From positions 1 to 64,000 of the forward strand of contig CAZBWO010000011.1 in assembly GCA_964495885.1 (NCBI GenBank): 64,000 nt of DNA, in the 5' to 3' direction. Below are positions 1 to 9,066 of this stretch, piece by piece. Under the pieces are notes generated by a model, which searched no databases, was not told the DNA's origin, and saw only the letters and a program-made list of their open reading frames with translations. Positions within the stretch are counted from its first letter, which is position 1; every line of letters starts with the position of its first letter. The translations under genes and the position numbers were made by a program. The DNA is from PALG01 sp964495885 (GTDB lineage Bacteria > Bacteroidota > Bacteroidia > Flavobacteriales > Flavobacteriaceae).

Positions 1-2
1 TC

Positions 3-89
3 AACGTGTCAAGGCTGGCCTCGGCCACCTATATCGTAATAGTACAGGGAGAGGGAGGCTACGCCACCTTCGAACTGATAAGGGAATAG
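3..89 (+). CDS. C-terminal fragment of a T9SS-secreted protein (5' end outside window)
   Basis: Only the last 28 codons are in the window, ending in TAG at 87-89. The peptide has the pattern of the last beta-strands of a type IX secretion type A sorting domain: a segment reading NVSRLASATYIVIVQGEG followed by a final LIRE. The strand pattern (a V-S-x-L-A-x-x-x-Y motif, then a turn, then a basic or charged C-terminus) matches the C-termini of the two other T9SS cargo proteins in this window. The parent would be a secreted or surface-anchored protein. Nothing can be said of its catalytic part. A rho-independent terminator follows 42 bp downstream. Confidence 0.7.
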   Translation, partial: NVSRLASATYIVIVQGEGGYATFELIRE

Positions 90-130
90 CAATAAATATC
101 CCCAAGCCTGATTAAAGAAAGGTTAATAAG

Positions 131-163
131 AAAACCCTCTTCCTCGTGGAGAGGGTTTTTTTT
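131..163 (+). terminator. Rho-independent terminator after the T9SS fragment
   Basis: Ten-bp stem AAAACCCTCT / AGAGGGTTTT with a 9-nt loop, followed directly by further T residues (8 T in total). It is placed to end the plus-strand transcript of the gene at the left edge. Confidence 0.85.
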
Positions 164-285
164 GGGAAAAGGAAAACTACGAAGTAAATAAGATCACTAG
201 AATGTATAAAGAAATTATTTCCAACTCTTTTTCAGAGCTTAAAGAATCAATTCCTTTTTACATATTATGAAACATAATATCATTG

Positions 286-318
286 TAATAAAAATCCCGC
301 TTTACTACAGCGGGATTT
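286..318 (-). terminator. Terminator of the six-gene minus-strand operon
   Basis: Stem AAATCCCGC / GCGGGATTT (292-300 with 310-318), loop of 9 nt. Read on the minus strand the stem is followed by a U-rich tract. It lies 28 bp beyond the stop of the metallo-beta-lactamase-fold gene and closes the operon running from 9879 to 346. Confidence 0.85.
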
Positions 319-345
319 CAAGGAAACATGCAAAGTAATATGAAT

Positions 346-1350
346 TTAAAATACAAGTTTATCAACTACTCTTTTGTAATCAAAAACTGCTTTACCTGTA
401 GTTGTGCTGCTCGCTAATATTTTAAAATTAGTACCATCAGTAACATACCTAATATCTCCATTGGTTGCAGTTACGAGTAAAGCCCTTTGGGTATTATCTG
501 TTTTATAAGGCTCACCTTTATTAGGGCTGCAGACCACCGTGTGCATAACAGCAGTATTGACTAGCTTTTCTGCTACCATTTCGGCGGTGGTGCATTCAGG
601 ATGTGCATAGGACATATTGGTGCCACTAGCAGAGATGGTTGCGAAATTTGGGGCTAAAGCACCTAAGAATGCTGGAAGTGTAGAATAATAGGAACCGTGA
701 TGAGCTAACATGAATAAAGTACATTGTTTCAGAAACGATTTTGGAAATTGTTTCAATATAAATGTCTCTGTATCCCATTCAGCATCACCGGTTAGGAGAA
801 CAGCTTGTGTGCCATACGTAATAAAGAGTACAACGCTATTGGAATTTGAAGTGTCCCCGTAATTTGCACTTAACGTATATATTTGAGGTTCCCCGTCATT
901 TGTAGGAGAGCCATAATCTGCATCAGGACTTTTGCAGCTGTAATTAGCACTATATTTATATACAGTTGTTTTTTTTCCCTTTTCTAATCCCTGTATCCAT
1001 AGAAGCACGTCATCATCAAGGTGTGAGCGTTTTCCTGCATATGAAACTACCTTCGGATTTTTCGTCTCTGCTAAATATGGCACAAAGGCGGTATGATCTG
1101 TATCTCCGTGGGACAACACAACAGTATGTATTTGTTCTCCACCCGTAACCTTTGTAATATAGCTTTGTGCATGTTGGAAGGCTTTTCCGCTCTTGCTTTT
1201 TTGTTGGGAACCACAATCTACCAAAAGATGATTCCCATTTGGAAAACTTACCAGGACAGCATTACCTTGCCCAACATTGATAAAATCAACAATCATTTGG
1301 TCTGCACTTTTCACAGTTCCCTCACTTAAAATTTTTTTGGTAGGTGGCAT
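346..1350 (-). CDS. ComEC/Rec2-type metallo-beta-lactamase-fold hydrolase
   Basis: A 334-aa cytoplasmic-looking protein of the metallo-beta-lactamase fold, in the branch of the ComEC C-terminal domain. Visible motifs: GQGNAVLV near residue 28, VDCGS at 44-48, the metal-binding HGDTDH at 81-86 (HxDxDH, the ComEC variant of HxHxDH), TGDAE at 187-191, AHHGS at 216-220 and a late His at 250. There is no signal peptide or membrane segment, unlike ComEC itself. It is the last gene of the six-gene operon, 17 bp after the 425-aa gene, and is followed by a terminator. The substrate is unknown; stand-alone members of this branch include putative phosphodiesterases and nucleases. The fold is clear, the role is not. 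Confidence 0.85.
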   Translation of the reverse strand: MPPTKKILSEGTVKSADQMIVDFINVGQGNAVLVSFPNGNHLLVDCGSQQKSKSGKAFQHAQSYITKVTGGEQIHTVVLSHGDTDHTAFVPYLAETKNPKVVSYAGKRSHLDDDVLLWIQGLEKGKKTTVYKYSANYSCKSPDADYGSPTNDGEPQIYTLSANYGDTSNSNSVVLFITYGTQAVLLTGDAEWDTETFILKQFPKSFLKQCTLFMLAHHGSYYSTLPAFLGALAPNFATISASGTNMSYAHPECTTAEMVAEKLVNTAVMHTVVCSPNKGEPYKTDNTQRALLVTATNGDIRYVTDGTNFKILASSTTTGKAVFDYKRVVDKLVF

Positions 1351-1367
1351 AGTAAAGTAGTTTAAGG

Positions 1368-2645
1368 TTAAGAAATAGTGACATTTCCAGAAGCAAGCAT
1401 CATTCCATTGTAGCTACTTAGGGAAACGCCAGAGGGGGTTGCTGTTAGGGATACCCCTTCCACGTTTATTGGGATACTGGGTAAAGGACCAGTATTGTAT
1501 TTATATCCATCAAATAGTTTTGTGATGAGTGGAGAAAAAGCGGCCGCAATAACTTGTAGTAATGGATCGGTAACTGCCGATAAAATCCACTCCACGGGAT
1601 TACCCGTGGGCTTCATAATTAAAACAAAGGTATCAAGATTGGAAGTTTCTGCTTGAATATCTACTCCGTTTACAATACTTAGGGATATGGTTCCTGAAAT
1701 CCCGGGTTTGGCATATAAGTCATAATTTAATCCAATATTGGAACAGCCTATTTTAATTCCAGCGCCTACATTTCCTGTTCCGGTAGTGGAAAAGTGAATA
1801 GAGGTAGCCCCTGCATCACTAATAGTAAGATTTCCCATAGTAATATTTGCATTGTAATGTAGGTCTCCAATTTTAAAACCTAATTTGCCGCTTTTTCCAA
1901 ATTGTTTACCGTTGATGTATGAAGTTGACATCTTGGCCATTTCTATTTTTGCTTCAGGACTAAGCAACGCAAAGAATGGTTGTTGAGGCCATGAAGAGGG
2001 AAAAGGAGCTGAAGGAACAGATTTCCCAGCAAGATTTGCTAATGCCACAATATGATTGTTGGAAACAATTAAAGCAGGCGCTGTTAGTTGTACCGAACCA
2101 AACTTTAAAGGGGGAAGGTTAATCCCACTTAAAATGGTGCGGGCCATATTCATAGCCTGTGGCAAGATCACTTTATTAAGAAGTGATTGGTCTGAAGGAT
2201 TCGTGGTTTTTCCTGTAGCTTTTATAGGATTTAAAGTCATTTTCCCTCCAGCACTATTGGCTTCTACCACAATCGTTACCGAAACCTTATCGGTTCCAGA
2301 ATTGGAGCCACCTGAAACGGTCATCTCAACATCTGCCATACTCATTTGAAAAATACTTCCACCCATAGCAGTAAAATAGGTGTCAACCATGGCTTTACTA
2401 TCCACAGGATAATGAGCCGCCATTCCCATCAAATGGGAACGTAATAAAGCTTCAGCATTTGCTGGTGGAGAAAGGATGAATGTAGGGGCAGATTGTACAT
2501 CCCATCCTACGGTAAATTCAATACCCTCCAGGGTAATAGTCTGGCTTCCTTTAAAAAGTTTAGGATATAGTTTTTGGTAAAGTGTTGTACTTCCTTGATC
2601 CATAGTGTTGCCGTCTATTCCAACAGCCATATCAAAATTTCCCAT
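1368..2645 (-). CDS. Unknown beta-rich protein, possibly TULIP/BPI-like
   Basis: A 425-aa protein with no signal peptide and no membrane span. The sequence is dominated by alternating hydrophobic beta-strands. A helical start (residues about 8-30) is followed by strands, a central helical stretch (about 155-180), and a second half that ends with an amphipathic helix (about 355-385) and two closing strands. This two-half layout, with long helices packed on strands, is reminiscent of tubular lipid-binding (TULIP/BPI) proteins, but I see no diagnostic motif, so the link is an inference. It is the fifth gene of the operon, 27 bp after the 1273-aa gene. Its neighbours suggest a shared job handling a hydrophobic ligand. 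Function unknown. Confidence 0.8.
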   Translation of the reverse strand: MGNFDMAVGIDGNTMDQGSTTLYQKLYPKLFKGSQTITLEGIEFTVGWDVQSAPTFILSPPANAEALLRSHLMGMAAHYPVDSKAMVDTYFTAMGGSIFQMSMADVEMTVSGGSNSGTDKVSVTIVVEANSAGGKMTLNPIKATGKTTNPSDQSLLNKVILPQAMNMARTILSGINLPPLKFGSVQLTAPALIVSNNHIVALANLAGKSVPSAPFPSSWPQQPFFALLSPEAKIEMAKMSTSYINGKQFGKSGKLGFKIGDLHYNANITMGNLTISDAGATSIHFSTTGTGNVGAGIKIGCSNIGLNYDLYAKPGISGTISLSIVNGVDIQAETSNLDTFVLIMKPTGNPVEWILSAVTDPLLQVIAAAFSPLITKLFDGYKYNTGPLPSIPINVEGVSLTATPSGVSLSSYNGMMLASGNVTIS

Positions 2646-2672
2646 GATATTTATATTTTTTAAGTGTTTCGT

Positions 2673-5600
2673 TTAATTTTGTTGTGTTTCTTCAGCGGTT
2701 AAACTACCAATTAATAAGCCTCCGGTAGCTAACGCACAATCTTCACCAAGCTCTGCCATGATTTTCAAGGCTTCAGTGAGACTTACATTAAATACTTTTA
2801 CCAAAGCCTTTACTACTTCATCAAAGCCAAATCCAATTTCCTTAAAAAGGAATCTAGCTACCTCCAATATTTTTTGATTAAAATATTCAAAGAGGGCCCG
2901 GGCAACAAAGAAGGCGTCCTGTCCTAATTTCAGCACCCCACTCACAATGGCCTCTACAAATTTTGTGACGTCTTTTAGTACATTTTCAAAAAAGGTTTTG
3001 AGGTTGTTGTTAATCCAATCTTTTATATGTGTCCAAAGATTAGACAACAAATCTTCTACAGATTTTGCATCTATCTTAAAATGGGGGTTGATGTGAAAAC
3101 TTCCCCATTGAAAGTCAAGATCAAAAGACAAATAGGGATCTGAGGCGTTAATTGCACATCCAATAGCTAAGCTTGCGTGTGGACCGTGAACCGAAAATGG
3201 TGGCAACAATGGAATCCCATCAATGGTCAACCCGTGGGGGAAGTCCATATCAAAATCGAAGTTCCCGTTCGCCGAACCAGTAAAGCTTTTTCCTTTGGAA
3301 TAAGAACAGTTAAAACTGGCTCTGAAAAGATCTGCAAGATCTGCATAGAAATTTACTTCAAAACCATCCTTGGTGGCAGCACCCGAAAAAGTTTCGGTAA
3401 GTCCTAAAAATTTAATCCCTCCCGAAAAGCTAAAATAGGCGTTGGATGGGTCTTCAGTCATTACCGTAATGGGCAAAAAGCCAACAGCAGCGGGTATAGC
3501 TCCTTCGGGGTACTCAAACGTTTCTGTATAGCGAAGATGTTCCATACTACTTACAGTGCAATCATCATCTGTTTGCACGGTTGTCCATACTTCGGTTGAC
3601 AGTCTGCCAGTATTGGTGTCGCTTGTTAAATTGGTAGTGTCTATGGAAGCACTGGGACCCTTCTTGCCAGTTGCATCAGAAATGGTAAGGATGTCCAGAA
3701 TATCAATAGGTAAATTGATATTGCCGTTGGCAATAATCCCCTTGTCCCAATTCACCTCTATTAGCAACTTTAATTCATAGGAATACAGTAAGATATCTGT
3801 GTCAATTCCAATCCCTGGCTTGTAATAATGTCCGTTAGGGGCCTGCCAGCCATTGGGGTCATCTACTACATAGAAGTCTAAATTTTTAAATGCCAGCCCA
3901 TTTAACAATGGGACTTTGCTTAAATTCAATGAGGTAAACTGTTCTATGAGATCGGTTACTTTCAAGGGCTTATCAGGATTGGGATCATCCAGAGCAAAAA
4001 CAAAAGCCCCTGGGGCTTCAAAGTCTATAATTTCTCCACCAATAAGGAATTTAAACTGGTCTTCCCCTTCTTTCCCTATGAGGAAATTTCCCAATAGTCC
4101 TAGAGTGACCGCCTCTGAGATTCCAACATCCACTCCAAAATCAATAATGGTAAGTCCTTTGATTCCAAAGGGTTGTTTCCAACAGTTAATATCAATAGAA
4201 AAAGTTGCGCTAGGTGGGGTAAGGTGAAGCGTACCATTTCCTTTAAGGGTAAGCTGTTCTCCATGAATCCTTAGAATCGCAGATGCATCTATAGAAAACT
4301 CCCCAGCACCTGGCTTCATATCTATACTTAAACCATTGAAAGTGATAATTCCTTGCCCTTGGGACCCCGGTAAGGTCGCTTTAATTTCAGATTGGGTAAG
4401 GTCTTTCGGATTGATATAGGCATATAATTGAAAATCAATATTTGAATCAAACAGTTTTTTTATGAGTGAAAATGCCTCCCCTTCCAATTCCAATTCCGAA
4501 AAGAATGTAATCCCCACATCAATTGTATCTGGAATATACGGTAGGTTTTGAAAGTTAGGAGGGGCAAAGTTGTCTACTTTGATGGATGCAAGTATCAATC
4601 CAGCTTCTTTCACTTTCAGGATATCAAAAACACCTCCTAAACCAGACCAGATAGAAGCAGGGGTCCAATCGGGTTGTACTGCTAGCCCCGTCACAAACCC
4701 AGTCCCTGAAGTGTCTTTTTTAATTTCAAAAAACAGCTCGGCAGTACCAATTTTATCTGCATCTATCGTGGTACTTAAAGTAAAATCATAGGTTTTTGAG
4801 GTATCAACCAAACGATAGTAATTAGAAGGATTTGCTTCCGAAATGGTAAGGGAAACCGTAGAGTCTTTTAATAGGATGGTAGGAAACCCATTGGCATTAC
4901 TTAAATACCCACCTGTAAGGGTGGTTGCTAAACTGGAAAGGTTTATTTCTGGGAAAGTACCTTTAATCAAAAAGTTACCCGGAAGGTTCCAGTCCATATA
5001 GAAATCGGCTATTTCTGTACCCCCATTATCATAGAGGATAGCCGTTGCAGAGATTTCTCCTTCAAATCCTTTTTTGGAGGCTTGATGCTGTAGGCTTAGT
5101 TGGGCCTCTTTTAATTGAAACTGGGCAATCCCAATAGGAATTTTCCAATCACTGGTCACATCTATGTTGAAATTATAAATTTTCTCTTTCAGATTGGCCG
5201 AAACAAACAAATTTGCAATAGTGATATCTGGAATGTCTTTCACAGACGGGACAAACTTTTGAAATACATTGGCAATGGTAAGGTTGCTATTTTGACCAAG
5301 GCTCCCACTAAAAATCATATCTGGGAAAACTCCCTTAATCTGAACGGGAATGTTCTCCAAAAAGTTGAAGTCTCCAGTAATCACAGCAGAAATATCCTTA
5401 CTCCCTTGTGGGTCATTAATCCAGAAATGCACAGAGATATTCGGAATTTCTATATAGTTTTCAATCACCGTGAGGGGTGCCTTCGTGCCTAAGTCTAAAT
5501 AAATTGCGGCAAGCCCAAAAGGTTTGGAATTGAAGACAATGCCTAGATCGCGAAGTCCTACCGTATTTCCAATATTCACATATTCACTCAAGTAATTCCC

Positions 5601-6494
5601 AACTGGCGCTTTATTTAGGAAAGAATCAAACGCCGAAAGCGCATAGTCACTTACTTCAGAAAGATCTGCTTCTAGGGTAATGATGCTTCCCAGTATACTA
5701 AAATCAATAGCCAACGGAATGGAAACCTTGTCAATGGTAATCTTGGAGGCTAATTGCAGATAGGTGGTAATTGGGGGCGGCGAAGAGGGAACTTTTCCTT
5801 GTTCGGTATATTTTTCCGAAACGGCCGAAAAGGTAAACGGCAAATTAAAGTATTCAATAGGGATTGCCTCAATGGCTGCTGAGGTTATTTTAGTGTAAGG
5901 GGCTTCCGGGGTGTTGGTGATAAGTCCTGTGAAGTTTTGGAACTTCGCACTTTTGGGCAGATTGTTTAAGATAGACAGGAAGCCGGTATATTGTAAGGTT
6001 CCTGCTGTAAAGTTAAGGCCTGCCCCAAGAGCGGGTCTTGTACTATTTGACTTTTGTGGGTCTGAAGCAAAATAAAATGCTGGCTCCAGAAACTCCAAGG
6101 TCGTTAGTGGAGAATTTAAGGAAGTCCATACAGGAAAGGCAATGCCTAAATTCCAATCTTTTGGAGGCTTGGGTTGTTTCGGGTCTAAGGGCGCCAAACA
6201 AACCGTAAGGGTAGCATTGCTTTGCACGAGTCCAAAAGCAAGCGTAACATAGGCTGGCTGAAGTCCTAATAAGCTATCTATGGTCCCGGTAAAAGCAACA
6301 GCTTTTCCAGAGACCGTAGGTTCGGTGGGCTGGTCTAGTACCAGTGTTTTTTCATCACTGGAAAGGTACTTCTTAATAATAGTATCTACTGTAGGGGACC
6401 CTATTTTCCCAACAGAAAGGGAGAATTGGGACCCACTGCTATTGATACATCCTTTAAGGAAATCCCGAAGCTTTGGAAGACTTGAAAAACTCAT
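2673..6494 (-). CDS. Giant beta-rich repetitive protein of unknown function
   Basis: 1273 aa, without signal peptide, transmembrane helix or recognised catalytic motif. Most of the chain is repeating beta-structure with a loose period of roughly 100-130 residues: each unit has strands rich in I/L/V and a linker of the type W-x-P/L-G. About the last 180 residues change to long amphipathic helices with many K, F and E. The overall look resembles the uncharacterised DUF6603-type proteins of bacteria and fungi, and also proteins that form long hydrophobic grooves; both are impressions to be tested by profile search or structure prediction. It is the fourth gene of the operon, 39 bp after the 481-aa gene and 27 bp before the 425-aa gene. 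Confidence 0.8.
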   Translation of the reverse strand: MSFSSLPKLRDFLKGCINSSGSQFSLSVGKIGSPTVDTIIKKYLSSDEKTLVLDQPTEPTVSGKAVAFTGTIDSLLGLQPAYVTLAFGLVQSNATLTVCLAPLDPKQPKPPKDWNLGIAFPVWTSLNSPLTTLEFLEPAFYFASDPQKSNSTRPALGAGLNFTAGTLQYTGFLSILNNLPKSAKFQNFTGLITNTPEAPYTKITSAAIEAIPIEYFNLPFTFSAVSEKYTEQGKVPSSPPPITTYLQLASKITIDKVSIPLAIDFSILGSIITLEADLSEVSDYALSAFDSFLNKAPVGNYLSEYVNIGNTVGLRDLGIVFNSKPFGLAAIYLDLGTKAPLTVIENYIEIPNISVHFWINDPQGSKDISAVITGDFNFLENIPVQIKGVFPDMIFSGSLGQNSNLTIANVFQKFVPSVKDIPDITIANLFVSANLKEKIYNFNIDVTSDWKIPIGIAQFQLKEAQLSLQHQASKKGFEGEISATAILYDNGGTEIADFYMDWNLPGNFLIKGTFPEINLSSLATTLTGGYLSNANGFPTILLKDSTVSLTISEANPSNYYRLVDTSKTYDFTLSTTIDADKIGTAELFFEIKKDTSGTGFVTGLAVQPDWTPASIWSGLGGVFDILKVKEAGLILASIKVDNFAPPNFQNLPYIPDTIDVGITFFSELELEGEAFSLIKKLFDSNIDFQLYAYINPKDLTQSEIKATLPGSQGQGIITFNGLSIDMKPGAGEFSIDASAILRIHGEQLTLKGNGTLHLTPPSATFSIDINCWKQPFGIKGLTIIDFGVDVGISEAVTLGLLGNFLIGKEGEDQFKFLIGGEIIDFEAPGAFVFALDDPNPDKPLKVTDLIEQFTSLNLSKVPLLNGLAFKNLDFYVVDDPNGWQAPNGHYYKPGIGIDTDILLYSYELKLLIEVNWDKGIIANGNINLPIDILDILTISDATGKKGPSASIDTTNLTSDTNTGRLSTEVWTTVQTDDDCTVSSMEHLRYTETFEYPEGAIPAAVGFLPITVMTEDPSNAYFSFSGGIKFLGLTETFSGAATKDGFEVNFYADLADLFRASFNCSYSKGKSFTGSANGNFDFDMDFPHGLTIDGIPLLPPFSVHGPHASLAIGCAINASDPYLSFDLDFQWGSFHINPHFKIDAKSVEDLLSNLWTHIKDWINNNLKTFFENVLKDVTKFVEAIVSGVLKLGQDAFFVARALFEYFNQKILEVARFLFKEIGFGFDEVVKALVKVFNVSLTEALKIMAELGEDCALATGGLLIGSLTAEETQQN

Positions 6495-6533
6495 ACATTT
6501 GGTTTTTAGAAATACGGTTGTTTTTCAAGACCT

Positions 6534-7979
6534 TTACAGGCCTAGTTTCTTTATTCCTGCATTAAGGGCTTTCGAGAAACTATTCAAAGTGCTTTGAGAG
6601 TTCATGGCAGTTTTAATCTTGCTTTTAAGAATGTCCTGGAACACTTTTGTGTTGGCAACCCAAGTGGCAATTTTGTCATACAGTGATTCATGCCCTCCCC
6701 AACCACTGTTGGAAATGGTAATCTTTAAACTGCCCATAGACATGGTGATGGATTTTGCCGTAGCCACTAAAGAACCCGTGCTGTTGGAGAAGGAAACACT
6801 TACAGAAATAGTTAATTGCTGTGCTTGATCTGAAAAATCCCCGTCAATATTGAAAGTGTCTTCCGGGCCTGCTACTTCTGTGGCATCATGCCTTGCCATA
6901 TAGGCTTTTTGATAATGTTTTAGGTTTAAAGGCCAAGGGTCTACTTCCCCTGTTTGAACCGCTTCAAGGGCTCCTCCTTTCTTTTCGTTGAATTCATACA
7001 ACGGGATTTTATTCTCATTAACCGGTTGAGCCGTTGCCACATAATTCATTACGGTAGAAGCAGGTTCCGGATTGGGATATTTTTGTTGATATGCATAAAT
7101 GTTATCATTGAACTGGGTCATGGCATTAAGGAGCTCGGCATATTCATTGCCATCATCCACAGCAAGTCCCTCTTGCTGCATCATGTAAGCCGTAGCTTTC
7201 ATCAATGCAATATGACTTGCCCCTCCTCCATTGTATTGGGCTTGGGTCCCAATAGTGGGTGCAGACCCAGAAGGGTCTTGTCCCGCTTGGGATTCTTGGT
7301 AATAAGAGGTGGCATCGGTAACGGCCCCTTTGGTTTGTTGTTGTTGTGACTCAGCTAAAACCGTGCGGTATTGCTGTGACATGTTGTTGTTGGCCAACTG
7401 CACCTTTTGAATCGTGTCTTGATGTGCATAATATGCCCCTACTAAGGTTTTTCCATTATCAGACTTGGGCAAGGCAACATCCCTATACCATTGGGCAAGT
7501 TCTATGTTGTTGCTGGGGTCATTACTTTCCGCAGCTAAAGCATCATGCACATGGCCACCGGTAATCGCTGCTCCCGTAGCAATGGCACAACCAGCAATAC
7601 CTCCAGTACCCACGTCATATTTACCTGCAAACGTAACCCCGCTAAAAGTCACACTAAGATCTACTTGGGTATCTGTTGGGGAGGTAGGGGTACAGGTTAG
7701 TTTTCCGCTTTCATAGCTTCCTATCCCGTTCAAACTGGTTTGGGTCATCGTCAAATTCATATATCCCAAAACGGGCTCCTTAAACATTTGCTGTTTAGGG
7801 ATATCCCCAACCGAAATAGTATTGAACGGAGCAAGATCAATCCCCAAGGCAGGTACTTTCAATCCGTTATTGATAATATTCTTAATGTAAAATTCCCCAG
7901 AATTGGGATCAGAAAGGAACTTCCATAGTTTGTCTACCAAGTTACAGTCGGTATTGTTGGTGGAAAGATTGTCATTCAT
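6534..7979 (-). CDS. Unknown protein, paralogue of the 270-aa protein with a helical insertion
   Basis: 481 aa, no signal peptide. The N-terminus (residues 15-50: L-W-x-x-L-x-D-P-x-S ... Y-x-x-x-I-I-x-N-G) matches the N-terminus of the 270-aa product of 9067-9879. The C-terminal part, a beta block (about 380-430) and a last helix of about 45 residues, also corresponds. Between them lies an extra stretch of about 220 residues, rich in Q, N, A and Y and largely helical, with a Gly-rich hinge near residues 125-140. The start codon overlaps the stop of the polyprenyl synthetase gene in an ATGA, so the two are probably translationally coupled. Function unknown; a ligand-binding or scaffolding role is only inferred from context. 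Confidence 0.8.
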   Translation of the reverse strand: MNDNLSTNNTDCNLVDKLWKFLSDPNSGEFYIKNIINNGLKVPALGIDLAPFNTISVGDIPKQQMFKEPVLGYMNLTMTQTSLNGIGSYESGKLTCTPTSPTDTQVDLSVTFSGVTFAGKYDVGTGGIAGCAIATGAAITGGHVHDALAAESNDPSNNIELAQWYRDVALPKSDNGKTLVGAYYAHQDTIQKVQLANNNMSQQYRTVLAESQQQQTKGAVTDATSYYQESQAGQDPSGSAPTIGTQAQYNGGGASHIALMKATAYMMQQEGLAVDDGNEYAELLNAMTQFNDNIYAYQQKYPNPEPASTVMNYVATAQPVNENKIPLYEFNEKKGGALEAVQTGEVDPWPLNLKHYQKAYMARHDATEVAGPEDTFNIDGDFSDQAQQLTISVSVSFSNSTGSLVATAKSITMSMGSLKITISNSGWGGHESLYDKIATWVANTKVFQDILKSKIKTAMNSQSTLNSFSKALNAGIKKLGL

Positions 7980-9058
7980 GATTCAATGTGTTTAATAGTT
8001 AATTGTTCGTTTGTGTTTTGGTGGGGAATGGGATCGGTTTGATAAATGCTTTGGTTTACGGTATAGTCAGCAAGTTCCATCAGGATTTGTTGGTAGGGGC
8101 TTTCGGGGAGTAATTCCAATTGGGCAATGGCTTTGATGGCAATAGCACGTGCTTCGGAAGCTGCTTCTATCCAGCCATTGCTGCGCTTAATAACAGCAAT
8201 GCCTTCTTCCAATTGGGCATCAGTTAGCGGACTGCCTTTTAGGATGTTCTGAAGAAAATGGTCTTTGGGCAATTCCCTAAGGGTATATAAAATAGGAAGG
8301 GAAAGCCTTCCTTGCTTAAGGTCAATGAGCTGTTCTTTTCCAGAGTTTTCGCTAGGGCGTACTACATCAAACACATCATCCATTACTTGAAATGCCCTTC
8401 CCATTAGGGTGCCGTACCGTTTTAAATTACCCACAACACTGGGAAGCCCGTTCACAATTCGGGCCCCGCCTTCACAAGCAAAGGATATAAGCTGCCCGGT
8501 TTTACGGTCAATGGTTCGGTAATAACGGTTTACCAAAGATTGAATATCCTCCTTGGGCTCTGTTAGCATTTCATCCAATTGACCCTTGCATACTTCCTCT
8601 CCAGTGGCCAGGAAACGCTTCATTAAGTAGATGTCATCTTTGGTCTCCATAAAGTCAGACATCAACCGCGTAGCCTTCACCCATTGTAAATCCCCAATAA
8701 TAAGGGCAATCTCGTACCCTCGTGAAGCGGAAATAGTGGGCAAGCCCCTTCGTATAGGTGCTTTATCCACAATGTCATCATGAATAAGGCTGCCCACATG
8801 AATCATTTCTATGGAAGCAGCACCGGCATGTACTTTTTCTGGGAAGAGTGTGTGATGCTCACGGTCTGCAATCTTGGCAGCCAATAAGAAGAGTAATGGC
8901 CGAAGTTTTTTCCCTTTGGTATAAAACAATTGTTCCTCTGGGTTAAGGTAGTCCTGCTGGTTTTCCACAAGCTTTGTCAAACAGGTCTCCACCGCCTTGA
9001 AATCGGATTCCACCAAGGTAACGGCTTTAAAGTAAGGATGGTTTTTATCTAAAGACAT
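7976..9058 (-). CDS. Polyprenyl (isoprenyl) diphosphate synthetase
   Basis: 360-aa trans-prenyltransferase that would condense isopentenyl diphosphate with an allylic primer. Hallmarks: GKKLRP at 49-54, first Asp-rich motif DDIVD at 94-98 with RRG at 103-105, and second Asp-rich motif DDVFD at 227-231 preceded by GRAFQ. The residues four and five positions before the first Asp motif are small (Ser, Gly), as in octaprenyl-type enzymes rather than farnesyl synthases, so a long-chain product is likely. It is the second gene of the operon, 8 bp after the 270-aa gene and in ATGA overlap with the 481-aa gene. No quinone-pathway gene or terpene cyclase is nearby, so this is probably a dedicated copy, not the housekeeping enzyme. 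Confidence 0.93.
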   Translation of the reverse strand: MSLDKNHPYFKAVTLVESDFKAVETCLTKLVENQQDYLNPEEQLFYTKGKKLRPLLFLLAAKIADREHHTLFPEKVHAGAASIEMIHVGSLIHDDIVDKAPIRRGLPTISASRGYEIALIIGDLQWVKATRLMSDFMETKDDIYLMKRFLATGEEVCKGQLDEMLTEPKEDIQSLVNRYYRTIDRKTGQLISFACEGGARIVNGLPSVVGNLKRYGTLMGRAFQVMDDVFDVVRPSENSGKEQLIDLKQGRLSLPILYTLRELPKDHFLQNILKGSPLTDAQLEEGIAVIKRSNGWIEAASEARAIAIKAIAQLELLPESPYQQILMELADYTVNQSIYQTDPIPHQNTNEQLTIKHIES

Positions 9059-9066
9059 AATGGGTT

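Noticed and set aside
5115..5492. 125-aa open frame on the plus strand opposite the 1273-aa gene
   Set aside because: Shadow frame with no start signal and no recognisable domain; the minus-strand gene is continuous.
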